In this document: one piece after another, positions 11,301-24,987 of the stretch | Layout: the number at the start of each line of letters is the position of its first letter | How positions within the stretch are numbered: position 1 is the stretch's first letter | Source of the DNA: Melanocharis versteri | Taxonomy: Eukaryota; Chordata; Aves; Passeriformes; Melanocharitidae | Assembly: GCA_013397845.1 (NCBI GenBank) | Contig: VZTG01000014.1 | Location: forward strand, 24,979-88,978 | Reading direction: 5' to 3' | DNA: 64,000 bases | Notes under the pieces: model-generated | What the model was told of the DNA's origin: nothing | Seen by the model: the letters and a program-made list of their open reading frames with translations, nothing else | Databases searched by the model: none | Position numbers and translations under genes: made by a program

Positions 11301-14300
11301 ATGCGAACTCCACAGAGCTCTGTTTTCCCTCTTCTCAATCAAGCATTTTTTCAGACCTGGCATCCATCACCCCCTCAGACAGTGGCACAGGACCCCAGAA
11401 AGGATTGTGAAGCTGCTGGTTCCTTTTCCTACTGGTGCGATATCCCTCCCTCTCAGTGGGAGCAGATCACCGCTGGATGTTCAGTGGGATTTGATTTTCA
11501 ATATTTTCAATTGAAACCATCACTCCTCTGAGCACATTTCTGCCCCCACAACATTGAAACGCAGCTCTTGGGTTCATCCCTCGCGAGTGGCAGCTCCCCA
11601 CACCACCAGGAACATATGCAGGGCACAGATTGTCGGGAATACGGGATGCAGGATTCCGAACCACGCAGCCAAACAACAAATACCTATCACATGGGTGGGA
11701 AAAATCTGTGAACCTTATGGATCCACCTCACACCTCCTCCCAAAGCAGCTGCCAGGGAACTCACACTAAGGCATCACCAAGGACAATAAATATCTGGAAA
11801 GGAACAGGCCTCCCTTAAGCAATGAAGGCAATAAATTTAAGTCCCAATTTCAAAATGCGAGCATTTCAAAAACTCCCTTCCTCCTCCCAACTTCACAAAC
11901 TGGGAGAGAGGATTAAGGTCTACGGTTTCCGTTTTGGCTCCATCCTGAGGATATGTCCAAATGTGAAAATGATTCCTCCCGGGAGCCTGGATTGCAGGCA
12001 CCCCTTAGATGTTGTCATGCACTTCCTGGGAAAAGGGCAGGGACTGACACTGCCTGATGGAAACACGGGGATGTTGTGCTTGGAACATCCTCGTTCAGTA
12101 ACGCAGGACTTGCTGGCTGAACCTTCCACCTGGGAAAGCCCTGGCACCACCTCCCCTCAGGCCCCATCCTGCGGGGAGGACAAGGATTTCCCTGCCCTGT
12201 GCCCCATGACCAGGACCCAGCTCAGGAGCTGCTGGCAGCGGCTCCTTGGGGAGGAGATTTTGGGGCTGCAGGCCAAGGCTGACCCTCGGTTTGCTCCTAT
12301 CGACCCCGGTGGCGGCGGTGGCTCAGCAGAGACGTCGTTAAGGGCTGGTAACGATCCCAGGATGAGGAATTGCCTCCTAAACCCGCCGGGATCAATAGGA
12401 AAATCTTTCTGCTAAAAGTTCCATTGATACCTCAGGACCCCAAGCTCACCATGGCATTGTTCTCTGTCTCAACACCCGACATTCTTCTTTTTAATTGTCC
12501 ACTGAATTAAAACTTTTGAAACTCCTTAATGACTGGATTTATACTTCATGAAAGGATCGTTTGTAATTGCAGGCGGTTTGGGGAAGGGGGTTTGTCTTTT
12601 CATTCTAATTGCAAATAATTGACTGCAGAATATTTCTGTGCATTACATTTCGAACAAAGATGCCTCCTTTGAAGTCAAAATTCAGTTTATGCCTTTCTGC
12701 AAAGGGATGCATAAGAAAATATGTCTTGCTTCTGGTAATGGGAATTTATTGTTATGGCAGCCAGTGCAGCACTCGATCAGAGCTGGACTTTCTGTGCAAA
12801 ATACTCCTCTAAAAAAAATGGATGGTCCCTGCTTGGAGAGATCAGGAGGCATTTCCAGAGTCATTCAGTTAAGGGAGCAAGCAAAGAAATAACCCAAGAG
12901 GAAATGGGAAGAGCTGCATCAATCCTGGCCTGTTCCCAGACTCACATTTTCCAGACTCTCATTTTCTACCCTCCTTTCCCTGTTTTTAAATGACTCCACC
13001 ATGAATTGCTTTAAAGAAGGGATGTGGAAGGGGACATCCAGCACTGTGGATTTTAATTCCCAGGCGACAACACACTGAGGCTGACCTGCTGGAAGAGTGA
13101 GGCTTTTACCTCCATCATTAAATCACACAGGAAGGAGTTCTCTGGATGAGAATCTCCCTCTTGAGCACGAGCATTTCAAAGGACAAGAGAACCCGAAGAA
13201 GCCGTTGAGGGCTTGGGAAACATCAACACCCTTGGAAACGTTGAGTGAAGCACAGATGGTTTTAAAGTGCCTCTGATCTGGTAATCTCTGGGATTCCTGC
13301 TCAGAGGAAGGCAGGAGGAGCTCTGGAGGCTGCATACAGAGGTGAATTCTGTGTTTATTTAGGAAAAAGGACATCTAAGGAAGGGACATACTGAAAGGAA
13401 CACCATTGCCTGTGCTGCATCAGGAAAAAATAAAGTGAGGGGTTTGTTCTGGGAGAGAATTTATATGTCTTCATTTTCTACCAGTAAAACATGAAGTAAA
13501 ATAATAGAATTATTCAAGATGACTCGAGAGATTTGGGCCCAGGCTTGCAGATCTTCATTATTTTCTCCATGGCCTTGAGGGTGTGATTCATCTGTGTAAA
13601 CGTCTGGATCTGAACTAGGCACCTTAGGCTCCTCTGAGAGATAAGAGAGAGAAATCAGCACTTGCAAGGTGTGATTCATCTCCTCCTGAGGCAGCCACCT
13701 AAGCTGGTCCCACAAAGCCCTTGGGAGCAGCCCTGCCTCAGTGAGGAGGAGCAGAGCTGCCCCAGCCCTGCCTGGTGAAGGGCTGCAACCCCAGCTGCTA
13801 GAGGAGTCACTTCTGTCTGGCTTTAGGAGAGGAAATGTGTTTGTGCCTCTGACAAGTACAGAGACAACCTAAAAACCACCCCTGTTCATTTACTTAGGAA
13901 AAAGGAAATCAGTCTTCCTTCACCTGCCCTGTTTGTACTCCTTGAAATCTCTGGGACATGAAGTTTTATCCCAACTATTGAATAAAATATCTTTCCTGTT
14001 CTTGGTTGCTTAAATTTCAGTAGCCTGTCATCATCCTTCTGCTTTATGAGCTCCCTGATAAAAAGGGAAGTTGAGGTTTTCTGGATCTGGTTCCCTGCTA
14101 TATTCCAGATGAATGTATCCTAGATTAAGTTTGACAGAAGCAGTATGAGTTCGATTGTTCCTGGAATATCTCATCTGTAAAAGAAGAGGAGAAATCAATT
14201 CCACAGAATACCTGGGGGAAGAGAACACGAGGAAACAACTCCCTTGGAAAAGGAGGTTTTGCCACGATGAGGGAGCGAGGAAAATACAACTGTGGGGTTG

Positions 14301-14500
14301 TTTTGACAATGTGCTCTTGCCCGTAGGAGTGCCTGTCCCGGGGAGCCTGGCAGAGACCAGTGGCTGTAGGAAAGCAGCAGGGAAAAAAAACATTAAAAAA
14401 AACCCAACAAAAAACCCCCACAGCAGGGAGAAAAGAAAGCCAGCAAGAAATAACAATAACGAGAAAAATGTCACAGTAAATTGTGAGCGCAGCAGCAGCA
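8351..14500. other. Gene desert without recognisable genes
   Basis: Mixed-composition non-coding DNA. Short homopolymer and purine-rich runs are seen, and an AT-richer block lies at about 12,480-12,680. The longest open frame starting with ATG (11,822-12,415, + strand) has no family motif and no promoter or splice context. An A-rich segment at about 14,383-14,425 (AAAACATTAAAAAAAACCCA type) is simple sequence. Confidence 0.5.
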
Positions 14501-14514
14501 GCTGCCTGCAGCCA

Positions 14515-14605
14515 GAGGGGCTGAGCGCGGCCGGCGTGCCGCGGCCTGCGCGGATTCCTGCGGCCTGCGCGGGTTCCTGCGGCCTGCGCGGGCAGGCCCG
14601 GCAGC
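14515..14605. repeat. CpG-rich 20-bp tandem repeat, about three copies
   Basis: Three near-identical copies of a unit like GCGGCCTGCGCGGGTTCCT lie in a row at about 14,540-14,600, preceded by GAGCGCGGCCGGCGTGCC. The CpG density is far above the flanks. It sits just 5' of the longer array at 14,635, so the whole 14.5-15.03 kb block is one repeat-rich island. Confidence 0.7.
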
Positions 14606-14634
14606 CGGAACATTCCAGGGCACGGGCCTGCCAG

Positions 14635-14810
14635 CCCGCTGCTGCTCGGGAGGGGGAACACTCATGGGGGGCTGCCATGGGCCAGCCTGCTGCTCCTCAG
14701 GAGGGGAAGCACTCACGGGGGGCTGCCACGGGCCAGTGGGGCTGCCATGGCCCAGCCCTGCTGCTCCTCGGGAGGGGAACACTCACAGGGCTGCCATGGG
14801 CCCAGCCCTG
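14635..14810. repeat. Minisatellite with roughly 50-bp units, about three copies
   Basis: Repeated segments built from CTGCTGCTCCTCGGGAGGGG, AACACTCACGGGGG and CTGCCATGGGCCAGCC. The second copy carries an extra GGGGCTGCCATGGCCCAGCC segment. The array keeps several frames open over 14.2-15.2 kb; these are not genes. Confidence 0.85.
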
Positions 14811-14847
14811 CATGTCTCGGGGAAATGGGGACACCCCGGAGATCCTT

Positions 14848-15028
14848 AGACACTCCAGGGCTCCTCAGACACCCCCAGGCTCCTCACACACCCCAGGGCT
14901 CCTCACACACCCCAGGGCTCCTCAGCAGCCCTGTGCTCCTCAGACACCCCAGNGCTCCTCACACACCCCAGGGCTCCTCACACACCCCAGGGCTCCTCAC
15001 ACATCCCAGGGTTCCTCAACACCCCCAG
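14848..15028. repeat. 19-bp minisatellite, about nine copies
   Basis: Tandem copies of CTCCTCACACACCCCAGGG with variants (CTCCTCAGACACCCCAG, CTCCTCAGCAGCCCTGTG). One undetermined base at 14,952 falls inside a unit. The 19-bp period shifts frame with each copy, which gives a Thr/Pro/Ser-rich translation in every frame. Confidence 0.9.
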
Positions 15029-18000
15029 CGCAGCTCCGTGGTGCCTGCAGACGCTCAGGCAAGGGGCAGCAGGGCAGCTCGTGGCAGGACAAGTGGGGAC
15101 AGTGCCCTGGCTCCTCCAGGGACCTCGGCTGCCATCCCTGCTCGTGCGGATTTGGGATATTCATTTGCAGGAGAAGAAACCCTGGCAATGTTTGCTCAGT
15201 CCCAGCTCTGCGCATGGCAGAGGAAAGGACGAGGCAGCTCCTCTAGAGGATCAGGGAACACAACCCCAAAAAGATGAAATGAGCCTTTATCTCGCCACGG
15301 CTTCACAGCCCCTCTGCTGTGAGGAACTGCTCCCTTCGTGCTCAGCTACTGACTCAGCTTTGGGTTTTCCCTCAACAAACGGTTGTGAGCACTCCCTTCC
15401 CCTGCTGCAGGCTGCCCTGTGCCGTTCCTGGGAACCCGGGACACTCCCTCCCCGGGACACTCCATTGATGCCAGAGGGGTCTAAGGCCACATGAGCAAAT
15501 CTCATCAATCTCAGGACTCTCCCAGCTCCATCTCCCTGGGCCCAGAGCACCAAGCAGGAGCACTGCCTCCTCGGGCTGCTGCAGTCTGGAAACCTCTGGA
15601 ACACAACGTCCCAAGCTGACCTGGAGCAGGGTTAACTGGGTGAATTTCTCTCCATGTATTCTGCAGGATCCCCAGCCTGCTCTAAAAAAAAGCTGGAAGG
15701 AGGGGATGGATGGAAACAGAAAGCACATAAAGGCTCAGTTCAGCAGTTCTGTCTTCATGCTGCCTCCTTCCAGTTCTCATCTGCTGCCTGCTGAGCTGAC
15801 AAGAGGTGCACTCCGGCTCGATTTTTTTTTCCTTTTGCCTCCTGTTGTCTTCACAGAATTTTAGAATATGCTGCCAGATGCTCATTCATGCCAGAGCAGG
15901 ATGAGTAATAGTTTCTACATTCCAAAATGAGCCCCTCTGATTCATGGTATGTGCAAGTCATTTTCTGCAAACACCAAGGGAATCAAAGTTCCTCCTGGGC
16001 CCCCTGTAGAAAGATGAACATGCCAGCAAAACCCTGATTGGGAATGTGGGCAAATAATGCTGGTTTGTGTGTTTGCTCTTTGCCTGCAGTTCTTCCTCTC
16101 TGAGCAAAGCCCATCAGCATTTCCATGGATATTACATCCATTATCATAATGAGGATGAGGTAAATCTTGCTCACCATCTCCTTGCTAATTCTGCCCTGAC
16201 TGTGCTGCTGTAATCTCCTCCAGATTGCATCTTCTGCAGAGCTGCAAGAGCTGGAGCTATGAGATCATGGCCAAAGAAGCCCCAGGTTTGTATCCATGGC
16301 TTTATACGGTTTTTTCTGAAGAAAACACACAGAGGAAACTCATAAAATGTCTGCTCTTTCTTGTGTTGCTTCAGAACTAAGAGACTTGTAAATCACTGCT
16401 GAATGGGATGCTATATGCTTTTCTGCCTCTATTATGTATTATGGGGAAATTAATAAGTAATGGGATTTGCAAGATGAAAAGCAAGGAAACCCACAGGGTA
16501 GGTGATGGAGAGGCATAATTTAAAAAGTCAATGAAAGGTTCCGTTAAATCACGGCTAAATTATGCTGATATTCACCAAAGTCCTGTGGTAAAATACTTTT
16601 TTCATAAAATATTGAGAGTCCTTTCTGCGGTGACAAATGAAGGTTCCCACAGTCCTGGAGGACAGAAGGAGCTGGAGATGAGCCCTGTTTTCTGAGGTGT
16701 GAAGTGCTGCACACTCAGAGCACTGGCTCTGCTTCCCCAGAGCTCTTCTGGGAGCTCTGCCCCTCAGGACAGGCTCGGGGAACGGGCAGCACTGCAGGGC
16801 TCAAACTTCCCAGGAAATGTCCTCTCCCTTCCCAGCTCCTCCTGCTGCTGGGAGCTGTGCTCACAACATTAATTCAGATATCCACATTGCTTCCCTCAGG
16901 CTCTCCTCAAACCAGGCCTGCTCCATTCCCTCTGGTCCCATTTCCAGGGGAAAAGGAAGCTCTTGGAGGGGAAAAGGAGCTCAGGAAAGCTCGGCCTCGC
17001 AGCCACTGCAGAGATCTAGGGGCTGGCCAGACCTGCACCTACTTTACTCTGCCCTTTACTCACAGTAGCAGGAGCTCCCCAGTGCCCAGCACAGCCCTGG
17101 GCTGCAGGAGCTTGTCAGCACACGGAAAATGTAAATAACCCTGCAGGCAAATCCCTGCAGCCCTTCCCATTCCCGCTCCTGCAGATGCTGCAGCCCGGCT
17201 CAGCTCCCAGCAGCTTTTCCGTGTGAACCCAGCGCTGTCGGGAATGGGACAGCGGGGTTTTACCTCCCACCCTCCTGCTGCTCCTCAGGGTGTGAGGGGA
17301 GCCCTGGAGCCCGTGAGCTGAGCCATGAAACCAGCACAGCCTGGGACACCAGCTCTCCCTCTCTTCCCTGGCATTTCCTGGGAAGCTTTGCCCTTTATCC
17401 GTGTGGTGGAGAAAGCAGTGGGAACGAGGGGGATTGCAGAGGGTCAGCACCACATCAGCTTTCTGCTGGGTGAAGGCGGCTGCAATTCCTGGCCCCAGGG
17501 ACAAATGTTTGAGGGGAAAAGGATGCCAGGGGAGCACATGGATAAAACACCAGTGCCTCTTCCTGACACCTACAGATTCAGAACCCTACCGGGCTTGAGC
17601 TGCTTCCCATCAACAGCAGGAAATGGTTCTTTTAGAACAATCAGTTTGCCTGGGTTATGTTGATTTCAGGGAAAAAATGTCCATTTTCATCTTCCATGGC
17701 CTTGCCCTGTTGATGTCCAAGATGGTTTGGCTTTGGCAGGAGCAGGGACAGGCTCCAAACCTCTCCCAAGGCAGTCCTGTGATACCTGAACACTCTCTGC
17801 TAAATGGATTCTTGTAGAAAATGGTTCAGCGCTGAAGCTCTACCTTAGATCTCATCATTTTAATGCCTTTTTTTTCCCCCTCCTGTTAAAGCTTGTAAGA
17901 AGCAATCTCTGTCTTGCAAAGAATTGTTTTGCATTTTGGGACCTTGGGGAATTAGATGGGGCTGAGTAATTATCAGGAAACTTCCCCGAGTTGAATACAA

Positions 18001-21000
18001 ATGGACTGGATGGGCAGACAGCTCCACAGTGCATTAAGATAAGGAAACTAAAATTTGGAAAGTGACTTAAAAAGATACTTTAACCTTTCTGTTGGCTTTA
18101 GCCCACTTGGAATTGATTTGAATACTTATTTTAAAGGCTGTTTAAAACTGTCTGCTCCAAAGTGCCAAAATACCTTTGTACACCAGCACTGCCTTTGACA
18201 CAAAGGGGAAGGAACCTGCTCAGCTCAGGTCTCTTCAAATATTTATAGACATGTTTTCCATTTTGGCATTAATTTAAATTTCACATTCATTTCTAATAAA
18301 ATTCCAACACCTCCATTGTTGGCCAAATCTGCCAAAATATGGAATGGGAGAGAGGAAATGAGAGACAAAAGACAATTTGGGAGGGAATTTTAGCTTCGTG
18401 TGGAGGGATGAGCAGAGGCAAAGTACTTCAGGAATAAATACTACTTGCCTGTCTTCTTTAATGGAAAAAGAAAGGGGTTTTTCTCCTCATTTGAAGACAA
18501 ACAGGAGATAGGCCCTTCAGACAGGAGCATCCATCTCTTACTTTCTAAAAATAGCTGCCTTTCCAAAAGAAACCACTCCCCGAAAAAATCTCAGATTCTA
18601 GATAAAGCTTCCATCTTGCAGAGTTATGTTCCCATTTGCATCCAAACTCGGTGTCTGACACTTTATTTTTACAGTGCAACAGAGAGAAAATTTGCTTAGA
18701 AATAACCTGACAAGAGAGGCTGGAATTGAGGAGCTTTACAGCCCATTTTTACTGGGTGATTCCACTTTTATCCCTCTGGCATTTTCCCGAGATGCCAAGT
18801 TACAATCTCCCATTGTTCTCACTTGGGTTTTCACTGGGGCAAATCCCGGTGACTCCACAACTTTCCATCCGCACTCTGCACAGCCCCGAGAGGGACATTT
18901 CCAGTGCCAAAAAACCTCGATAAAACATACAAAGGCCTCATTCTTGTCTCCCTGGGGGCTCAGAACCCTCGAGCACAAAGGCAGTGTGGGGGAAGAGCAG
19001 TTGCAGTGAGGTGGGCACGCGGAGGCCTGTCCTCCTGCTGTCCCCGTGCCCCGAGCCCCACACTCCCAGTGGGACAGCGGGCATCACGCAGCCCTGCCCA
19101 GGATCAGGGTGTCCAGAACTGCTGCACAGGATGCAGCACTACAGCCTAACCCTGCCCTGACTCCTCCTGCAGGGAGTCTCTCCTCTTCCAGGCAGAGGAG
19201 TGCGGCTGTTTGCAATTTCCCTCTCTAAGGAAGACAAGGATCACTGAAGGGGAAGCGGCATTTTCCAGCAGCTTCTCCGGGTGCTGCTCTGTTTGGGTTG
19301 GCTCTGGATTTAACCCCAGTGACAGGCATCGACTTGATCCGAGGGGCTGGAGGTGCCTGTGTGCTCAGAGGGGGCTTTGGATCGAACTGTAGGAAAACAT
19401 CGGCACGGAGGGAGGTTTCCTTGGGGCCGGCTGTTCCTCGTGGCTGTGTGCACACCTGACGGGGGGAGGAGGAGCTGCCTGTTGTTTTAAGTCTCCCTTT
19501 TCTTCTGTGCCGTGTCTGGGCAGGACCCACACGTCTGGAATGCACCTTAAAACAGCCTTATCTGCAGAACCCATCATTACATGGCAGGTGGTGGAGCCTA
19601 CTTGATTTTCTCATTTCTCTTCTGTTTCTTCTCCTCCTTCTTCCCTCCCCCTCCACCCCAGGGTAGGAATTTCTGAACCCCAACCAGGGAACCTCACACA
19701 CCTGGACTCCACTCACGGCTCCAGCGCAGGAAAGCAGTGGGAGGAAGAGCACAAAAAGCCACAACACAGAGACCATGGGCTAATCCAGAAGACAAATGCC
19801 CATAAGATCTTAAACTTGCACAGAAATGTAACGCTAACTTCTCTTCCTTCTTCCTTGCCCTGGTCCATGATAAAGACAAATTGTTTCCCCAGCAGGGACT
19901 CTCCAGAGGTGGTGGCACTAGGCTGGAGGGGTGATCTGGCAAAGTTCTATGCCCAAAAGTGCTAAAATGAGCATTTAGTGCCCAGCTCTGCAGTTCAGGG
20001 AGAGCTGCTGGATTTGGCAGCTGGATTTGGCAGCACCTTCTGCCACAGCCTAGTCCATGAGGCTTAAACAGGACAACACAGCTTCTACCTGGACAAGAGG
20101 ACACGTGGAATGACCCTGCCCCTGCTCAGGGTGCCCTGCAAAGCTGACACTCTCACCCCTTGAAAATACCAACATGTTTTTGTTCAGAGCTTTGTACTTG
20201 CAAGGGTTGGTTTACAATGATTTGGACACCCTGTAAACGGTGAGTTTAAGACCTGTAGGAGCCTTTCCCATCTTTCTGTGCTGCATTTTTCTCCCATCAG
20301 AGCCTGGTGCTCAGCTTCTGCATTTATTAATGCACCAATTTGGGTGCCTGCAGCAAAGGGGGAGGGAGTGCTGCAAAGCCTGGGCTGCTCTGACTAGGAA
20401 GAACTTTTCAGGTCTAAGATTTGGGCACAGGACGGGTTTTTGGAGGCAAAATCCTCCAATGTGCCATAGGTCAGCACTGACTGCACCAGATCTTCTTGAG
20501 TTAACTGCAAAAATTGCTGCCAGGATCAGTTTCTGTGTGAAACTCGCCATAGGAGGCTGATCAGCAAAAGAAAATCTGTTGAAGTCACTGGTGGTTACAT
20601 TTGGCTATTTTCTGCTTTGAACTTGCCTTGCTGCTCACCTGGAGTCCGGGATCTCTGTGAGGACATTCCACAGCAGCAGGAAGGCAGAAGCTGCAGAGCC
20701 CCAGAGTCCCAGAGCCCCAGCCCAGCCCGGCAGCTCCCGCGTGGATTTGGGAGAGCAGAGCCTGGTGCTGTTCTGACTTGTGCAGCAACCACCCGGCCCA
20801 GGAAAGCCTCAGGATCAGAAATATGCAAAAATCCTGCAACTGTGTTGCCTTTGCTCTGCCAGCCCTGAAAACACAGCCCCCAGTTATGCTTTCCGTGCTG
20901 GAAAACCCCAAAACCGCAGCGCGCGAGGAGCAGCGGAGCCGCTGGAATTAAAGGAGCTTTTATCCCTCCCAGACTTCTCGGGGCTGGGGGAGCAGGGGGG

Positions 21001-22500
21001 GCACAGAGCTCGATTTGGGAAGGGTTCAAGCACCTCACAACGTTTGCTGAGCACCCCACACCGTCCCAGCCCAATCCCGACCACGGGGCTCTGGGAATGT
21101 CCCCTCCAGGTGGGGGACGCCGACCACCTGGAAGTGTCATCCTCCGGAAATCCAAATTACACCTTGTGGGGCAGGATAGAAACCTGCTGCTTCCAAAGCC
21201 TCCTGAATTCCTCAGGTTTAATTATCTTGCTTGTTCACTTCTGAAAAACAAAAAAAAAAAAATCTGGCTCATGAAGTTACTTCAGGTCTATGTTTGAAAC
21301 AATCCCAGGAATAAATGAATCAATATAAGAAACTAAACCTAGAGAGTCATTTTGGGTTTGTTTGATTCTTCAAGCTTGGAACAATTCAGGAAATCTGCAT
21401 AAATTATTTGAATAAAATTACCACTCAGCAAATTCCTGGAGTTTCACCTTTGTCTTTTTTACTCTGCCTCTCTTCTTTCCCATATTGGATATTCAGGAAT
21501 AAAATCTGTTCTTACACCAAAGTGTACAATGGCCACACATCCACTGACACTGGGCATCAATCTCACCCCACAGGTGGGAAGCAGCGAAACTCTGCTTGTG
21601 CTGCATGTGCAGAGGCTTTGGGGAGTTGGATTTAGCTTTATTTTTACAGCTGAAATGCAGAAAGAGAAATTCAAATCAGGGAAATGCAATAACCTCCGAG
21701 CCTGCTGCTCATCAGCGCATCACCCCTTAAAGAGCAGAGCCCTTTATTAAAAAGGACACGTCTGATTAAAAAGATCTGAAACAAAAGTGATTTTTAATTT
21801 TATTGGGGAGACAGAGTCATTGCCAGAGACAGCCCATGGCTACGTGTGATGATGGAGACGAGGGAGAGCAGCGAAGCACCAACACAAATATGGAGTTAAT
21901 AACTTTTTTACTCTTAGGGAAAGTGCTGTTCAATTCCTGCTGCTCCAGGCGGGTGCAGCTTGAGTGGAAATTTAGAGAAATTACATCCACCTGCTTCCAT
22001 CTCTTCCATCCAGGGCCAGATCTTCAGCCAGCGTAAATCAGTTTTTCTGCATGCAGCCAGGCAGATTTATGCCAGCTGAAGATGTAGCCCCTGGTCTTGC
22101 ACTTCACAGTAAGAAGCTTTAAAATACAAATGAGCATGAACCCCTTAAAATATTCCCCACTCCTGGAAGTCAGAGGAAAACCAGAGTTCCCAGACTGCCT
22201 CCGATCATCGCCCAGCTTGTGCTGCCTCTGGGGTAACCAATGACAGGATCCAAAGGTTCAGCCACGAGAAGCCCCAGGCAGAGGCCGGGTGTGAAAACCC
22301 CTGCAGAGTTCCAGCCTGATTTTCTGTTTCCTCGTTCTGGAAGAGATCTGGGACAACTCCCTCAGATGGGCTCAGCGGAAGGAGCTCCAGCAGGGCAGGG
22401 AGGTGTCAGGTGAAGCTCTGCAGCCACTCTGGCACACACAGACCAGGAGGGGACCTGTGCCCGTCCTGTCACAGGAGCCTCGCCCAGCCACGGAGTCCGA
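15029..22500. other. Gene desert without recognisable genes
   Basis: Non-coding DNA with AT-rich stretches at about 16,330-16,620 and 17,830-18,330, and a long pyrimidine tract at about 19,596-19,660 (TTCTTCTCCTCCTTCTTCCC type) that could form triplex DNA. An A run lies near 21,247-21,261. No CR1 tail, exon or structured RNA was recognised. Confidence 0.5.
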
Positions 22501-22502
22501 GA

Positions 22503-22575
22503 ATGGAGTCACAGGATGGTTTGGGCTGGAAGGAGCCCCAGGGATCCCCTGGCTCCAACCCCCTCCCAGTCACAA
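22503..22575 (-). mobile_element. CR1 LINE 3' tail, old fragment
   Basis: Read on the + strand it runs ATGGAGTCACAGGATGGTTT, then GGGCTGGAAGGAGCCCC and GGCTCCAACCCCCTCCC. That is a diverged reverse complement of the CR1 3' end (GAATCATAGAATGGTTTGGG, TTGGAAGGGACC, TCCAACCCCC). The element therefore points to the - strand. What follows to about 22,680 may be a further, more diverged part. Confidence 0.75.
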
Positions 22576-22689
22576 CACAGAGACTGTGTCCGACCTGTGT
22601 TTTCCGAGAAGTGCCTTGAGGACAGACACCCTTCAGGCAGGACAGGGCCAGGCTCGCTCAGCCCTGGCTGCTCTGGGTCGGCTTTGCAG

Positions 22690-24985
22690 CGGCAAAGGAA
22701 GAGTTCTGTGTTTTCCTCAGCTTGGAGGGGAGTGAGTCCTGGTTGGTTTTTTCTGGGAACATTTACAGTGTCTGCAAAATCACTTTCTGCCCATCCCAAG
22801 TCAAGATTAATCACTCATCTCTAGAGCAGTTAGTGCAGACTTTTCCACTGTTCATGAACTGAAGTCAACAAAAAAAAAAATTACTTTCTGACTGTGAAAC
22901 AGCTTTGAGTCTTGGCTGAATGAGACAGATTCCCTAAAGTAGCATCTATGTTTATATTTAACACTGGTTTCTTACACATCCAAAAATGCCCTCTCAGAAC
23001 ATGAAAATACAAGATAACATCAGGGAAGGCAACCAAACGCCTCCTCACTCAATCATTAAGAGAACAATGCCAGACTGGGATTCTGCAGAAAGCCCCTCTA
23101 TATCAGGTCTGCAAAAAGCCAGAATGTAAAACAAGGTCTCCTGTGGCAGGGATTTTGCTGAGAGTTAGAAATCTTCAATTTTTAAAAAGGCAGAGTGATC
23201 CAAATCAAAATTGAGCTGCCTCTCCACCTCCTCCATCTCATTATAATTGTCATCATCAGAAATCCGAGCCGAGATGGCACCTCAGACAGGAGAGCCTGGG
23301 AATGCACGTTGCACCAGTAAATAATGCAGGAGGATGTCAGAGCACAGCAGCTGCTTTATGGCTTTGGCGTGGCTGCTGCTGGCAGGTGGGAACAGCCCGG
23401 CGTTTGCACAGCGCCTCGCAGCCCTTAATTTTCTGTTCACCAAGGTGTGGCCAGAGCTCCCGAGGTCGGCGTTGTTCGCATGCCCTGGAGCTCTGCATCC
23501 CACGCGGAGGGGAAAGGCTGGAGAGGAGGCAGCAGCCCCGGGGCAGCGGCTCTGCCCCAGCCCGGCCTGACCCCCGCAGCACCCCAGACTCTGCCGGCTC
23601 CAGCCACGTGCTTCGCGCCTTGCCAGCAGTTCTTTATCGTCCCAGCTACCCCAGGCTGGCTCTGGTGTTACCCTGGTGCTGTTTCCAACCCGCTTTTGTC
23701 TCCTCGGGAGCGGGGCAGGCTCGGAACTCGCCGCCCGTGGGGATGTGTGGCAGTCACTGTCCTGGCAAACACCAGCCTGGTAACCAAAACCACTCCATCA
23801 GTGCTGGCTGTGCCTCAGCCCCAGGGCCTCCACACTGAGACATTAAATACTGCTCGGAGCCCTTGTGCTGCTTGACCAAAGCCTGACATCCCCAAACCCT
23901 CTGTCCCCAGTCTGCACAGGCCCAGAACTGCAGCCATTCTGCAGAAGGACTGAAATGATCCATCTCTGATTTTAATGCACGGCTCTGCACAGAGAGCTGC
24001 GCCTGTTCCCGCAGCAGGAAGGGGGAGAGGAGCTGCAGGGGCTCCCTGGGACACCCCAAGCCCCTCCTGAACTGCACGTCTCCCGACCCTACAGAACAGC
24101 CCCCGGCTGGGCTTCACCTCCTCCGTGCTCTCCAGGTGGGATGTTGCAGGTGGGACGTTCCAGGTGGGACGCAGGACATGGGAAGGGACCTGAACTGCAG
24201 CTTCAAAGGCCCCCCAGAGAAGGTGATTCTGCCTTTGGAGGTGCCTCTTACAGACACAGAAACAGAAATTATTGGTTGTTCCCTGCAAAGCTTCAGATTC
24301 CAGACCGTGTCACGCAGCTGCCCTGTGCACGTCCCTGAACTTAGCCAGTGCTCGCTTGGCAGAGGAATGAAGCCTCAAATTAAAAATTATTTCTCTAAAT
24401 CCCATATAAAAGGCTGTGGGTGTTACTTTAACACACCCCACCAAAAACAAGGCCCATGCACCCAAATATTTGACATCCAGGGCAGAGCCTGGATGGCCCT
24501 GGCTTTGCAGGAAGCTGAGCGTGGCACCAGCCGACCCGAGCGAGGCTCCGCTCAAAGCTGAAGTTGTTTTCTTTGGATTTGAGCAGGCACTGCCAGGCAG
24601 GAGAGCTCGCAGAGGCACCGCCAGCCTCCAGAGCATCCCCGACAAGTCGAGGCAGCCCCGAGCTGAAGGAGGCTGAGGCAGGGAGCGTTCCCAAGGCGTG
24701 GCCCCGGCCCCGGCTGGAATTGCTGCTCAGATAAGCCAGCGTGTTCCTTCTTGTCGGGCAGGGAAGGGCTCGGCTGCTCCCAGCGCTGAGCTGCACACAA
24801 AGGCCAGCAATGAGGGGACAGAGCCCCGCAGGAGCCCCGGGCGTGCTGGAACAGCTCCGGGCTCGCAGGAAGGGCTCTGACCCTCCGGGACCGGCAGCCG
24901 AGCATCCCCGAAGGCTGGGTAGGGATCCCGGCATGGGCATCACGGGCAGGGGTCAGGGAGGGGCTGGGCTGGACCAGAATCTGTG
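22690..24985. other. Non-coding spacer between CR1 fragments
   Basis: GC-rich around 23,380-23,720 and 24,500-24,960, AT-richer around 22,850-23,250. The open frames at 23,302-23,838 and 24,428-24,989 are GC-driven and show no family motif. A short GGTGGGACGTTCCA direct repeat lies at about 24,134-24,173. Confidence 0.4.
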
Positions 24986-24987
24986 CC

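Noticed and set aside
11822..12415. 197-codon + strand open frame in non-repetitive DNA
   Set aside because: No recognisable family, no codon or domain signal, no promoter or CpG context; length is within what chance allows in this composition.
14383..14425. A-rich stretch considered as a retroposon poly(A) tail
   Set aside because: No element body or target-site duplication can be seen next to it; treated as simple sequence.
14155..15246. Long + strand open frame of 363 codons
   Set aside because: It is kept open mostly by the 14.5-15.03 kb tandem arrays, contains the undetermined base at 14,952, and has no family motif.
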